Shown in pieces: positions 46,389 through 55,251 of a stretch of 64,000 nt of DNA. Below the pieces are notes generated by a model. The model had not been told where the DNA came from and ran no database searches. It saw nothing but the letters and a program-made list of their open reading frames with translations. Every line of letters starts with the position of its first letter. Position 1 is the first letter of the stretch. This stretch comes from Mycobacterium deserti. Its GTDB lineage: Bacteria; Actinomycetota; Actinomycetes; Mycobacteriales; Mycobacteriaceae. Position numbers and translations under genes: made by a program. The stretch is taken from contig NZ_JAODWD010000003.1 in the NCBI RefSeq assembly GCF_025345615.1, positions 124,001 through 188,000 of the forward strand, in the 5' to 3' direction.

Positions 46389-46422
46389 ACCACTAAAAGT
46401 TACCGACGAGTAACATAGTGGT
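46389..46422. promoter_or_regulatory. Nested palindrome upstream of etfB
   Basis: ACCACTA (46389-46395) pairs with TAGTGGT (46416-46422), and inside it GTTAC (46399-46403) pairs with GTAAC (46410-46414). The GTTAC-N6-GTAAC core resembles sites upstream of lipid-metabolism genes in mycobacteria. It may bind a TetR-type lipid regulator; identity unknown. Confidence 0.45.
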
Positions 46423-46487
46423 TGTTGCTTCAAACGTGGTAAAGCAGGCCGGTTCGCCCGGCCTTCCGAGGAGGACGAACCGAACTC

Positions 46488-47279
46488 ATGACGAACATCG
46501 TGGTCCTGATCAAACAGGTCCCTGACACGTGGTCGGAGCGCAAGCTCACCGACGGCGATTACACCCTCGACCGTGAGGCCGCCGACGCCGTGCTCGACGA
46601 GATCAACGAGCGCGCCGTCGAGGAGGCCCTGCTGATCAAGGAGCGCGAGGGGGGCGAAAGCACTGTGACAGTGCTCACAGCCGGACCCGAGCGCGCGACC
46701 GAGGCCATCCGCAAGGCGCTGTCCATGGGCGCCGACAAGGCGGTGCACCTGGTCGACGAGGGCATGCACGGCTCAGACATGATCCAGACGGGTTGGGCGC
46801 TGGCCCGCGCGCTGGGCACCATCGAGGGCACCGAGCTGGTCATCGCCGGCAACGAGGCCACCGACGGCACCGGCGGCGCGGTTCCCGCCATCATCGCCGA
46901 GTACCTGGGACTGCCTCAGCTGACCCATCTTCGCAAGGTGACCGTCGAAGACGGCAAGGTCACCGGCGAGCGCGAGACCGACGACGGCGTGTTCTTCGTC
47001 GAGGCGCCACTGCCCGCCGTGGTGAGCGTCAACGAGAAGATCAACGAGCCGCGCTTCCCGTCCTTCAAGGGCATCATGGCCGCCAAGAAGAAGGAAGTCA
47101 CCAAGCTCACGCTCGCCGAGATCGGCGTGGAGGCCGACGAGGTCGGTGGCGCCAACGCCGGGTCCAAGGTGCTGTCGTCGACCCCGAAGCCGCCCAAGAC
47201 CGCGGGCGAGAAGGTGACCGACGAAGGCGAAGGCGGCACCAAGGTCGCCGAGTACCTGGTTGCCCAGAAAATCATCTAG
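46488..47279 (+). CDS. etfB: Electron transfer flavoprotein, beta subunit
   Basis: A 263-aa EtfB (FixA, Rv3029c). The start NIVVLIKQVPDTWSERKL and AVDEINERAVEEALLIKE-type helix are typical, as is the signature VAPVVVSVNEKINEPRFPSFKGIMAAKKK near 175-205 (here PAVVSVNEKINEPRFPSFKG). With EtfA it passes electrons from acyl-CoA dehydrogenases to a membrane oxidoreductase. GGAGGA precedes ATG 46488. It is 39 nt before etfA. Confidence 0.95.
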   Translation: MTNIVVLIKQVPDTWSERKLTDGDYTLDREAADAVLDEINERAVEEALLIKEREGGESTVTVLTAGPERATEAIRKALSMGADKAVHLVDEGMHGSDMIQTGWALARALGTIEGTELVIAGNEATDGTGGAVPAIIAEYLGLPQLTHLRKVTVEDGKVTGERETDDGVFFVEAPLPAVVSVNEKINEPRFPSFKGIMAAKKKEVTKLTLAEIGVEADEVGGANAGSKVLSSTPKPPKTAGEKVTDEGEGGTKVAEYLVAQKII

Positions 47280-47318
47280 GGCCCAAGAGACTGCGAAAGA
47301 TAGGACGAGAGAGAACTC

Positions 47319-48275
47319 ATGGCTGAAGTACTCGTGCTCGTGGAGCACGCCGAAGGTGCACTGAAGAAGGTCACCTCGGAATTGATCACAGCGGCTCGCA
47401 AGCTGGGCGAACCGGCCGCGGTCGTGGTAGGCGCATCAGGCACCGCCGAGCCGCTCGTCGACGGACTGAAGGCGGCGGGGGCCGCCAAGATCTACGTCGC
47501 CGAATCGGAGGACGCGGAGAACTACCTGATCACGCCGCAGGTCGATGTGCTGGCCTCGCTGGTCGAGTCGGCTTCTCCGGCAGGCGTTCTGCTGTCCTCC
47601 AACGCCGACGGCAAGGAGATCGCCGGACGATTGGCGGCCAGGATCGGTTCGGGTGTGCTGACCGACGTCGTCGAGGTCAAGGAGGGCGGCACCGCCATCC
47701 ACTCGATCTTCGGTGGGGCGTTCACCGTCGAGGCGCAGTCCACCGGTGAGGTGCCGGTGATCACGCTGCGCGCCGGCTCGATCGACGCTGAACCCTCCGA
47801 CGGGGCAGGCGAGGTCGTCAACGTCGAGGTGCCCGCTCAGGCCGAGACTGCGACGAAGATCACAAAGCGTGAGCCTGCGGTCGCAGGTGACCGTCCGGAG
47901 CTGACCGAGGCTTCGGTCGTCGTCTCCGGCGGTCGCGGTGTCGGCAGCGCCGAGAACTTCAGCGTTGTCGAGGAATTGGCGGATTCGCTGGGTGCTGCTG
48001 TCGGCGCGTCGCGTGCCGCCGTGGACTCCGGCTACTACCCGGGCCAGTTCCAGGTGGGTCAGACCGGCAAGACCGTGTCGCCGCAGCTGTACATCGCACT
48101 CGGCATCTCCGGCGCCATCCAGCACCGGGCAGGCATGCAGACGTCGAAGACGATCATCGCGGTGAACAAGGACGAAGAGGCGCCGATCTTCGAGATCGCC
48201 GACCTCGGCGTCGTCGGCGACCTGTTCAAGGTCACACCGCAGCTGACCGAGGCGGTCAAGTCCCGCAAGGGCTGA
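47319..48275 (+). CDS. etfA: Electron transfer flavoprotein, alpha subunit
   Basis: A 318-aa EtfA (FixB, Rv3028c). The C-terminal FAD domain has [40 protein letters not shown] near 205-245, [39 protein letters not shown] near 250-288, ending [13 protein letters not shown]. It carries the electron-accepting FAD. The ribosome site GAGAGAG precedes ATG 47319. A strong terminator follows. Confidence 0.95.
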   Translation: MAEVLVLVEHAEGALKKVTSELITAARKLGEPAAVVVGASGTAEPLVDGLKAAGAAKIYVAESEDAENYLITPQVDVLASLVESASPAGVLLSSNADGKEIAGRLAARIGSGVLTDVVEVKEGGTAIHSIFGGAFTVEAQSTGEVPVITLRAGSIDAEPSDGAGEVVNVEVPAQAETATKITKREPAVAGDRPELTEASVVVSGGRGVGSAENFSVVEELADSLGAAVGASRAAVDSGYYPGQFQVGQTGKTVSPQLYIALGISGAIQHRAGMQTSKTIIAVNKDEEAPIFEIADLGVVGDLFKVTPQLTEAVKSRKG

Positions 48276-48295
48276 CGAACAACCGTTTTCAGTGG

Positions 48296-48322
48296 AACCC
48301 CGGTGCCCGGCGCACCGGGGTT
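48296..48322 (+). terminator. Terminator after etfBA
   Basis: Perfect 11-bp stem AACCCCGGTGC / GCACCGGGGTT with a 5-nt loop, followed by TCG, 20 nt after the etfA stop codon. Confidence 0.8.
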
Positions 48323-48505
48323 TCGCCTGTCCGGACAGACAAGGTCGCGCCGGACCGATCGTTACTGCCAGAGTTGCTGTGACAGCGACTGGTCGTCACT
48401 TTCCTGGGCTGACGGCTCTCAAGCGCCATAAGACGTCACCTAGCGCTCACGAACACGTCATACGCCCGATGCCGTTTGGAGACCCGGTTTCGAGACCGTG
48501 CAGCC

Positions 48506-49330
48506 ATGAGCACCGCCTCTGTACTCATACCGGCAGACCACACCGATACCTCGTCAGCGCCCCGGTACACGCTTCTGCTGTCGGCCGACGCCTTATTGAT
48601 CGAAGCCGCGCAACGGCTGCGCCATCAGGTGTTCTCCACCGAGCCCGGCTTCACGTTGAGCGCGACCACGGACGCCGACCAATTCGACGAGTACTGCGAT
48701 CACCTGCTGGTCCGCGACGACGACACCGGCGAACTCGTCGGTTGCTACCGCATGCTGCCGCCGGCAGGGGCCATCGCCGCCGGAGGCCTGTACACCGCAA
48801 CGGAATTCGACGTCCGCGGCCTTGATCCGCTGCGACCCTCGTTGGTCGAGATGGGCCGCGCCGTGGTGCGCGAGGACCACCGCAACGGCGGCGTGGTGCT
48901 GCTGATGTGGGCGGGCATCCTGGCCTACCTGGACCGCTGCGGCTACGACTACGTCACCGGCTGCGTGTCGGTGCCCGTGCACAGTTCGCCCGGCGAGGTG
49001 CCGGGCAGCCAGATCCGCGGTGTGCGGGACTTCGTCTGCCGCCGCCACGCAGCGCCTGCGGAATACACCGTGCACCCCTATCAGCCGGTGACAGTCGACG
49101 GCAGGGGTCTTGACGACATCGCGCCGCCTGCGCGGGTGTCGGTTCCGCCGCTGATGCGCGGTTATCTGCGCCTCGGCGCCCAGGTGTGCGGCGAGCCAGC
49201 ACACGACCCGGAGTTCGGGGTCGGCGATTTCCCCGCCCTGCTCGACAAACGCCGAGCAGACACGCGCTATCTGCGCAGGCTGAGATCGGTCGGAGCAGCA
49301 GCCGCCATGGCCGACGGGATGGCCCAGTGA
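48506..49330 (+). CDS. OlsB-like acyl-ACP N-acyltransferase (Rv3027c-like)
   Basis: A 274-aa GNAT-fold protein of the Acetyltransf_5 (OlsB) type. Features are EAAQRLRHQVFSTEPGF near 33-49, DEYCDHLLVRDDDTGELVGCYRML near 62-85, and LVEMGRAVVREDHRNGGVVLLMWAGILAYL near 113-142 with the conserved Glu-x-Gly/SR signature. OlsB forms lyso-ornithine lipid from ornithine and 3-hydroxyacyl-ACP. The next gene encodes an OlsA/PlsC-like enzyme, overlapping by 4 nt. Whether the product is an ornithine lipid is not shown. ATG 48506 is used. Confidence 0.78.
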   Translation: MSTASVLIPADHTDTSSAPRYTLLLSADALLIEAAQRLRHQVFSTEPGFTLSATTDADQFDEYCDHLLVRDDDTGELVGCYRMLPPAGAIAAGGLYTATEFDVRGLDPLRPSLVEMGRAVVREDHRNGGVVLLMWAGILAYLDRCGYDYVTGCVSVPVHSSPGEVPGSQIRGVRDFVCRRHAAPAEYTVHPYQPVTVDGRGLDDIAPPARVSVPPLMRGYLRLGAQVCGEPAHDPEFGVGDFPALLDKRRADTRYLRRLRSVGAAAAMADGMAQ

Positions 49331-50169
49331 CCAGCCCGGTCGAGTACGAGAATGCGTGGCTGCCGCGTGCTTCCTGCGACGCCGACTGCCTGCGCAGCGG
49401 GGACGCGGCCGTCGGCCACTCGCTGATCGTCGCCGTGCGTATCGCGATGCGCGCCACCCTCGCGGTGCTGCTGCTGGCCGCGACGCCGGTGCTGGCGATC
49501 CCGATGCCGGGCCGATCGCACCTGCAGCGCGGCTACTGCCGAATGATGCTGCGCTCCCTGGGAGTACGAATCCGGGTGTCGGGTGGGCCGATTCGCAATC
49601 TCTCCGGTGTTCTCGTGGTCAGTGGGCACGTGTCGTGGGTCGACGTCTTCTCCGTCGGTGCCGTCATGCCCGGTTCGTTCGTGGCCAAAGCCGAGATGGT
49701 CGGCTGGCCGGGGCTTGGCCTGCTGGCCCGGTTGATGAAGGTCATCCCGATCGAGCGCGCGAATCTGCGCCGGCTACCCCATGTGGTCGGCGCCGTCGCC
49801 GAGCGGCTGCGCGCGGGCCACACCGTCGTCGCGTTCCCGGAAGGCACCACCTGGTGCGGCCTCGCCTACGGACCGTTCCGACCGGCCATGTTCCAGGCTG
49901 CCGTCGACGCGGGCAGGCCCGTTCAGCCGCTGCGGCTGAGCTATCACCACCGCGACGGCAGCCCTTCCACGCTCGCCGCCTACATCGGCGACGACACCCT
50001 GATGTCCTCTATCCGTCGCCTCGTCACGGCCCGCCGCACGTTTGTGCACGTCCACGTCGAATCGCTGCAGCTACCCGGGGCGGACCGGCGTGACCTCGCC
50101 GCACGCTGCGAACAGGCGGTGCGCGGCGACGCGTCGCGGCGCGCGCACGGGCACGCGCTCGTGGCCTGA
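49327..50169 (+). CDS. PlsC/OlsA-like 1-acyl acyltransferase (Rv3026c-like)
   Basis: A 280-aa membrane-associated acyltransferase with an N-terminal hydrophobic helix (ATLAVLLLAATPVLAIPM near 43-60). The HX4D motif is GHVSWVD near 102 and motif III is VVAFPEGTTW near 173, with VIPIERAN in between. The GTG 49327 overlaps the OlsB-like stop (GTGA). OlsA acylates the lyso-lipid made by OlsB. The arrangement matches olsB-olsA, though phosphatidic acid synthesis is an alternative role. Confidence 0.82.
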   Translation: MTSPVEYENAWLPRASCDADCLRSGDAAVGHSLIVAVRIAMRATLAVLLLAATPVLAIPMPGRSHLQRGYCRMMLRSLGVRIRVSGGPIRNLSGVLVVSGHVSWVDVFSVGAVMPGSFVAKAEMVGWPGLGLLARLMKVIPIERANLRRLPHVVGAVAERLRAGHTVVAFPEGTTWCGLAYGPFRPAMFQAAVDAGRPVQPLRLSYHHRDGSPSTLAAYIGDDTLMSSIRRLVTARRTFVHVHVESLQLPGADRRDLAARCEQAVRGDASRRAHGHALVA

Positions 50170-50213
50170 GCGAATCGTAGGCGGCCGGGTCAGGCCGGTA
50201 TCCTTGAACGGTT

Positions 50214-51410
50214 ATGACCCCGTCCGAGCCGGTCTACCTCGATCACGCCGCCACCACCCCGATGCACCCCGCTGCCATCGAGGCGATGACGGGCGTGCTC
50301 GCCACCGTCGGCAACGCATCCTCGTTGCACGGCACCGGCCGGACCGCGCGGCGCCGCATGGAGGAGGCGCGCGAGACGCTGGCCAAGCTGCTGGGCGCGC
50401 GCCCGTCGGAGGTGATCTTCACCGCAGGCGGCACCGAGAGCGACAACCTCGCGGTCAAGGGCATCTACTGGGCTCGCCGCGACGAGCAACCGCGTCGCCG
50501 CCGCATCGTCACCACACCCGTCGAACACCACGCGGTACTCGACTCTGTCGAGTGGCTCGTCGAACACGAGGGTGCCGACGTGACGTGGCTGCCCGTCGAA
50601 GCCGACGGGTCGGTTACGCCCGCCGCGCTACGCGAGGTGTTGCAGAGCCACGACGACGTCGCCCTGGTGTCGGTCATGTGGGCCAACAACGAGGTCGGCA
50701 CCATCATGCCGATCGCCGAACTTGCCGCGGTCGCAGCGGAATTCGATGTACCGATGCACAGTGACGCAGTGCAGGCGGTGGGGCAGGTGCAGGTCGACTT
50801 CACCGCGAGTGGGCTGTCGGCGATGAGCGTCACGGCCCACAAGTTCGGCGGGCCGACCGGAGTTGGCGCGTTGGTCCTGCGTCGCGACACCGCGTGCGTG
50901 CCGTTGCTGCACGGTGGCGGCCAGGAGCGCGACGTGCGTTCGGGCACACCGGATGTCGCTGGTGCGGTGGCGATGGCTGCCGCGGCAAAGGCCGCCGTCG
51001 AGAACCTCGAGGCCAACACCGCTCGGGTGGCCAACCTGCGCGACCGCTTGGTCGAGGGCGTGCTGTCGAGCATCGAGGACGTCGCACTCAACGGCGCCAC
51101 CGGTGCCCGGCGGCTTGCGGGCAACTCACACTTCACGTTCCGCGGTTGCGAGGGCGACTCACTGCTGATGTTGCTCGACGCCAGAGGCATCGAGTGTTCG
51201 ACCGGATCGGCCTGCACCGCCGGTGTGGCGCAGCCGTCGCACGTGTTGATCGCGATGGGCGCAGACCCCGCCAGTGCCCGCGGCTCGCTGCGGCTGTCGT
51301 TGGGGCACACCAGCACCGAGACCGACATCGACGCCGCGCTCGCGGTGCTACCCGCCGCCGTCGAGCGCGCCCGGCAGGCAGCGCTGGCCAGTTCGGGAGT
51401 CGCTGACTAG
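50214..51410 (+). CDS. iscS: Cysteine desulfurase
   Basis: A 398-aa class V aminotransferase-fold enzyme. PLP-binding Lys210 is in [11 protein letters not shown]; the active-site Cys334 is in [11 protein letters not shown]-terminal [12 protein letters not shown] and VEHHAVLDS are typical. It supplies sulfur for Fe-S clusters and for tRNA thiolation with MnmA, whose gene overlaps by one base. A TATCCT box lies about 10 nt before ATG 50214, suggesting a nearly leaderless transcript. The gene is the Rv3025c ortholog. Confidence 0.95.
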   Translation: MTPSEPVYLDHAATTPMHPAAIEAMTGVLATVGNASSLHGTGRTARRRMEEARETLAKLLGARPSEVIFTAGGTESDNLAVKGIYWARRDEQPRRRRIVTTPVEHHAVLDSVEWLVEHEGADVTWLPVEADGSVTPAALREVLQSHDDVALVSVMWANNEVGTIMPIAELAAVAAEFDVPMHSDAVQAVGQVQVDFTASGLSAMSVTAHKFGGPTGVGALVLRRDTACVPLLHGGGQERDVRSGTPDVAGAVAMAAAAKAAVENLEANTARVANLRDRLVEGVLSSIEDVALNGATGARRLAGNSHFTFRGCEGDSLLMLLDARGIECSTGSACTAGVAQPSHVLIAMGADPASARGSLRLSLGHTSTETDIDAALAVLPAAVERARQAALASSGVAD

Positions 51411-52477
51411 TGCGCGTGCTCGTGGCCATGAGCGGTGGGGTGGACTCGTCAGTCGCCGCCGCACGGATGGTCGACGCCGGTCATGACGTCGTCGGGGTGC
51501 ATCTGGCTCTGTCGTCGGCTCCCGGGACGCTGCGCACCGGTTCGCGGGGTTGCTGCTCCAAAGAAGACGCCGGTGACGCCCGTCGAGTCGCCGATGTGCT
51601 CGACATCCCGTTCTACGTGTGGGACTTCGCCGACCGGTTCAAAGAAGACGTGATCGACGACTTCGTGTCGTCCTACGCCCGCGGCGAGACCCCTAATCCG
51701 TGTGTTCGGTGCAACGAGCGAATTAAGTTCTCCGCGTTGGCCGCTCGCGCACTGGCGCTCGGCTTCGACGCGCTGGCGACCGGGCACTATGCGCGGTTGT
51801 CCGACGGGCGGCTGCGCCGCGCCGTGGACCACGACAAGGACCAGTCGTACGTGCTCGCGGTGCTGACCGCAGAGCAGTTGCGCCACGCTGTGTTCCCGAT
51901 CGGAGACACGCCCAAGGCGCAGATTCGCGAGGAAGCCGCCCGCCGTGGGCTGGCTGTGGCCGACAAGCCTGACAGCCACGACATCTGCTTCATTCCGTCG
52001 GGCGACACGCGCGCGTTCCTCGGTGCCCGTATCGGTGTGCGCCGGGGCGCGGTCGTCGACGCGGGTGGCGCGGTGCTGGCCGAACACGACGGCGTACACG
52101 GATTCACGGTCGGACAGCGAAAAGGTCTTGGCATCGCCGGGCCGGGGCCAGACGGGCGGCCGCGCTACGTGACCGGGATCGACGCGCTCACCGGCACGGT
52201 GCATGTCGGCGACGCCGCTGACCTCGATGTGTGGACGCTGACCGGCGAACGGCCGGTGTTCACCTCCGGAGCCGTTCCCGAGGGGCCCGTCGAATGCGCG
52301 GTGCAGGTCCGCGCCCACGGCGGCATCGGTGACGGCATCGCCGAAGTGCGCGACGGGCGGCTGGTCATGACTCTGCGCACCCCGCTGCGCGGCGTCGCGC
52401 CGGGCCAGACCATGGTGCTTTACCGACCCGACCCGGACGGCGACGAAGTGCTCGCCAGCGCCACCATCACCCGCTGA
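51410..52477 (+). CDS. mnmA: tRNA-specific 2-thiouridylase
   Basis: A 355-aa ATP-PPi-loop enzyme that makes 2-thiouridine at U34. The PP-loop [10 protein letters not shown] is near residues 8-17. Catalytic cysteines are in [12 protein letters not shown] near 97-108 and in [11 protein letters not shown] near 190. [13 protein letters not shown] motif is present ([10 protein letters not shown]). GTG 51410 overlaps the iscS TAG. IscS delivers persulfide to this enzyme. The palindromic repeat copy B follows the stop by 3 nt. Confidence 0.95.
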   Translation: MRVLVAMSGGVDSSVAAARMVDAGHDVVGVHLALSSAPGTLRTGSRGCCSKEDAGDARRVADVLDIPFYVWDFADRFKEDVIDDFVSSYARGETPNPCVRCNERIKFSALAARALALGFDALATGHYARLSDGRLRRAVDHDKDQSYVLAVLTAEQLRHAVFPIGDTPKAQIREEAARRGLAVADKPDSHDICFIPSGDTRAFLGARIGVRRGAVVDAGGAVLAEHDGVHGFTVGQRKGLGIAGPGPDGRPRYVTGIDALTGTVHVGDAADLDVWTLTGERPVFTSGAVPEGPVECAVQVRAHGGIGDGIAEVRDGRLVMTLRTPLRGVAPGQTMVLYRPDPDGDEVLASATITR

Positions 52478-52480
52478 TTT

Positions 52481-52545
52481 GCGCCGAAATGGAATTCCCG
52501 GCGCTCAAACCGACGACTTGGTAGCCCGGAATTCCATTTCGGCGC
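52481..52545. repeat. Palindromic repeat, copy B (REP/MITE-like)
   Basis: GCGCCGAAATGGAATTCC (52481-52498) pairs exactly with GGAATTCCATTTCGGCGC (52528-52545). It matches copy A at 3993-4057 in sequence and size and again lies exactly between convergent stops (mnmA and the lipoprotein gene). Confidence 0.75.
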
Positions 52546-53174
52546 TAGTTGGGGACGTTCGCCAGGATGTTCGTCATCACGATGCCTGGCACCGAATCCG
52601 GGAACGCGCACGCCGTCACTTCGACCAGCACCACGTTCTTGACGCGGTAGTCACGACCGCAGCCACCGGCGGGCCGCGTCTGCAGGGAGTCGCCCGTCGC
52701 GGCCCAGTCGCCGACGAACATGGCGCCGAGACTCGTTGAGTCGCAACCGTCGACAAGCGCGACCAGGCCGTCGAAGGCGCGCCTCGCGGTGACGGGATCG
52801 CGGTAGGCCGCCGCACCCTGGGAGATCAGGCCGCCGTCGGGCGGATATTGAAACGTGGTCTTGTGGAACTCCTCGACCTCCGAACCGAATGTCTGGGTCT
52901 CGGCGAACACCCACTCGCACCTCGGGGGAGCGCTTTCGGTGAGTGGTTCGATGTCGACGGGAATCTTGCTGTCCATGGTCGGCACGATGGTCAGATGGTC
53001 GCCGGCTCCGGTGATGGCGCGCATCTGTGACTGCTCGAGCATGATCGTCTCGACATCGACAGGCGAGCGGGAATCGTCGTCGAGACCGGGCGCGGACCGA
53101 ACCGCGTGGCCACCGACCGCCTGCGAGCACCCCGCCGCCAGCAGTCCCACCGCGCACCAGACCGGCAGCCGCAT
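52545..53174 (-). CDS. lpqA: PknH-sensor-domain lipoprotein (LpqA-like)
   Basis: A 209-aa lipoprotein. Signal MRLPVWCAVGLLAAGC gives a lipobox LAAGC with Cys16. The mature domain (IMLEQSQMRAITGAG; PPRCEWVFAETQTFGS; GAAAYRDPVTARRAFDGLVALVDGC; GDSLQTRPAGGCGRDYRVKNVVLVEVTAC) matches the PknH_C extracellular sensor family with paired disulfide cysteines. GAAGGGG precedes ATG 53174. It diverges from the MetE-like gene, as Rv3016 (lpqA) does from Rv3015c. Ligand unknown. The symbol is by synteny. Confidence 0.75.
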   Translation of the reverse strand: MRLPVWCAVGLLAAGCSQAVGGHAVRSAPGLDDDSRSPVDVETIMLEQSQMRAITGAGDHLTIVPTMDSKIPVDIEPLTESAPPRCEWVFAETQTFGSEVEEFHKTTFQYPPDGGLISQGAAAYRDPVTARRAFDGLVALVDGCDSTSLGAMFVGDWAATGDSLQTRPAGGCGRDYRVKNVVLVEVTACAFPDSVPGIVMTNILANVPN

Positions 53175-53219
53175 GGGGTCGACCCCTTCCGTTGCCATGA
53201 GGCTAATACTGTTGGCCGC

Positions 53220-54230
53220 GTGAGTGTCTTCGCCGCCGCAACCGGCATCGGTTCATGGCCCAGTACGTCGGCGCGCCAGGCCGCCGAAATAGTCATCGGC
53301 GAATTGCACACTCTGCCGCATCTGGTCGAGTTGCCCGCTCGTGGCGTCGGCGCCGACATGATCGGCCGCGCCGGTGCGCTGCTGGTCGATATCGGCATCG
53401 ACACGGTTCCGCGTGGCTATCGGATCGCCAACGGACGCAGTTCAGTGGTGCGCCGCGCCGCCAGCCTGCTCGACGAGGACATCGACGCATTCGAGGAGGC
53501 GTGGGAGAAGGCGGGCCTGCGGGGTGGGGCGCGCACCGTGAAGGTCCAGGCACCGGGACCCATCACGCTGGCCGCGCAGCTCGAGCTGCCGAACGGCCAC
53601 CGCGCCCTCACCGACGCCGGTGCGGTACGCGATCTCGCCGGGTCACTCGCCGAGGGCGTGGCCGCACATGCGGCGCAAGTGGCCAGGCGGCTGGACGCCG
53701 CGGTGGTGGTGCAGTTCGACGAACCGCTGATAGGCGCTGCGCTGGAAGGACGGCTGACCGGGGTCACCAGCTTCACACCCGTGCATCCAGTCGACGAATC
53801 GGTGGCCATCGGACTGCTCGACGACTGCGTCGCCACCGTCGGTGTCGAAGTCGCGCTGCACAGCTGCGCGTCGAATCTGCCTTGGAACCTGTTGCAGCGC
53901 ACGAGCATTCACGCAGTCTGCGTCGACACCTCAACACTCGCTCCCGCCGACCTCGACGGCATCGGCGAGTTCGTCGAGTCGGGGCGCACGGTGATGCTCG
54001 GGGTGGTCCCCACGGCGGAGCCCAATCCGCGCCCCGCGGCCGAAGAGGTCGCCAAGGCGGCCGTGGCCGTCACCGACCGCCTCGGCTTCGCGCGGTCGGT
54101 GCTGCGCGAGCGCATCGGCATCACCCCCACCTGTGGGCTCGCGGGAGCTACTGCGGAGTGGGCTCGCACCGCGATCGAACTGGCGCAGAAAGCGGCTCAG
54201 GCGTTCGCCGAGGATCCCGACGCGATCTAG
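53220..54230 (+). CDS. MetE C-terminal-like protein (Rv3015c-like)
   Basis: A 336-aa protein of the UROD/MetE superfamily (cobalamin-independent methionine synthase-like). Features are TGIGSWPSTSARQAAEIV near 8-25, KVQAPGPITLAAQLELP near 104, VVQFDEPLIGAAL near 162, LHSCASNLPW near 215 with a His-x-Cys zinc-ligand pair, and GITPTCGLAGATAEWA near 302 with the second Cys. The zinc ligand set resembles MetE, but it lacks the N-terminal half of MetE, so the methyl donor is uncertain. GTG 53220 has TACTGT 8 nt upstream (leaderless). Confidence 0.82.
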   Translation: MSVFAAATGIGSWPSTSARQAAEIVIGELHTLPHLVELPARGVGADMIGRAGALLVDIGIDTVPRGYRIANGRSSVVRRAASLLDEDIDAFEEAWEKAGLRGGARTVKVQAPGPITLAAQLELPNGHRALTDAGAVRDLAGSLAEGVAAHAAQVARRLDAAVVVQFDEPLIGAALEGRLTGVTSFTPVHPVDESVAIGLLDDCVATVGVEVALHSCASNLPWNLLQRTSIHAVCVDTSTLAPADLDGIGEFVESGRTVMLGVVPTAEPNPRPAAEEVAKAAVAVTDRLGFARSVLRERIGITPTCGLAGATAEWARTAIELAQKAAQAFAEDPDAI

Positions 54231-54245
54231 GCCCGCGATCGATAA

Positions 54246-54308
54246 GCAACCTGGGGGTTGCGCTTGTGTGCTCATCCGGGCTACGGTGACAAGCAACCAG
54301 GAGGTTGC
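54246..54308. promoter_or_regulatory. Twin operators GCAACC-N4-GGTTGC upstream of the SRPBCC-ArsR operon
   Basis: Site 1 is 54246-54261 (GCAACC-TGGG-GGTTGC) and site 2 is 54293-54308 (GCAACC-AGGA-GGTTGC), 47 bp apart. The centre of site 2 forms the Shine-Dalgarno sequence AGGAGG of the SRPBCC gene, and the site ends 2 nt before ATG 54311. They are probably bound by the ArsR protein of this operon. Confidence 0.75.
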
Positions 54309-54310
54309 AC

Positions 54311-54799
54311 ATGAGCTCGGATCGAATCGAGAAAGAAGTTCTGTTGAAGGCGCCGTTGGAGCGGGTGTGGCGCGCCATCAGCGACAGCGAAGAGTTCGGC
54401 CAGTGGTTCGGCGTGCGGTTCGACGGCCCATTCGTGGCAGGCACATCGGTCACCGGAGTGATCACCCCGACGGCCGTCGACGAGGACGTCGCCAGGGCCC
54501 AGCAGCCCTACGCAGGCATGGCGGACAGCTGGCAGATCGTGGCCGTCGAACCCCAGCGACGGCTGGCATACCGCTGGCATCCGTACCCGTCCGACGACGG
54601 CGACGCGGACGTCCCGACCACGCTGGTGGAATTCACGCTCGACGAGACCGCCGACGGCGTGCTGCTACGCATCGTCGAGTCGGGGTTCGACGCCGTCCCC
54701 GCCGAACGTCGCGCATCGGCCTTCGAGGACAACAGCGAAGGGTGGGCGGCGCAGACGCAACTCGTGCGCAAATATCTCGCTCTCAGCGAGAAGGTGTGA
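54311..54799 (+). CDS. SRPBCC (AHSA1-type) domain protein
   Basis: A 162-aa START/Bet v 1-like protein. It starts RIEKEVLLKAPLERVWRAISDSEEFGQWFGVRFDG, typical of the AHSA1/CalC group, and ends FEDNSEGWAAQTQLVRKYLAL. AGGAGG lies 6 nt before ATG 54311. The product may bind a hydrophobic ligand or act as a stress-response cyclase-like protein. Operon with the ArsR gene through a TGATG overlap. Paired AHSA1-ArsR operons are common in Actinobacteria; targets are mostly unknown. Confidence 0.88.
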   Translation: MSSDRIEKEVLLKAPLERVWRAISDSEEFGQWFGVRFDGPFVAGTSVTGVITPTAVDEDVARAQQPYAGMADSWQIVAVEPQRRLAYRWHPYPSDDGDADVPTTLVEFTLDETADGVLLRIVESGFDAVPAERRASAFEDNSEGWAAQTQLVRKYLALSEKV

Positions 54800-55125
54800 T
54801 GCCGTCGGCGGTCGCCGGCAAGGCGCCGCTGTTCGACGCCCTCGGCGACCCGAACCGTCTGCGCATCGTCACCCGGCTGTGCGAGGGCGGGCCGTGCTCG
54901 ACGACCGACGTCAGTGCCGTCGTCCCAGTCAGTCGCCAGGCCGCGACCAAGCATCTGTTGTTGCTCGAGACGGTCGGGCTGGTGAGCAGCCAACGTCACG
55001 GTCGGGAGCGCATCTGGCGGTTGCGGCCGGAGCCACTGGCCGAGGCCAGCGACTATCTGACCGCGCTGTCGCAGCGTTGGGACCGCGCGATCGACAGGTT
55101 GCGCGCATATGTCGAAGACAGTTAG
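54799..55125 (+). CDS. ArsR family regulator
   Basis: A 108-aa winged-helix regulator. HTH is LFDALGDPNRLRIVTRLCEGGPCSTTDVSAVVPVSRQAATKHLLLLETVGLV, near residues 10-61, followed by the wing SSQRHGRERIWRL. No metal-binding ELCV(C/G)D motif is seen, so it is not a classic metal sensor. ATG overlaps the SRPBCC stop. It probably binds the two GCAACC-N4-GGTTGC sites upstream of the operon. Confidence 0.9.
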   Translation: MPSAVAGKAPLFDALGDPNRLRIVTRLCEGGPCSTTDVSAVVPVSRQAATKHLLLLETVGLVSSQRHGRERIWRLRPEPLAEASDYLTALSQRWDRAIDRLRAYVEDS

Positions 55126-55251
55126 GCACGAAGTAGCGCGCTCGTCATTATTTGCGTGAATTGCCCGCGTAGCTCCCCTGGCACGCCCGCTTCGTGCAAC
55201 ACTGCTCCTGAGTCGACCCCTACTTGTCTTTGCCCTCGCAGGAGCGCAACA

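Noticed and set aside
46773..48125. Long minus-strand frames opposite etfB and etfA
   Set aside because: Antisense shadows of two unmistakable flavoprotein genes.
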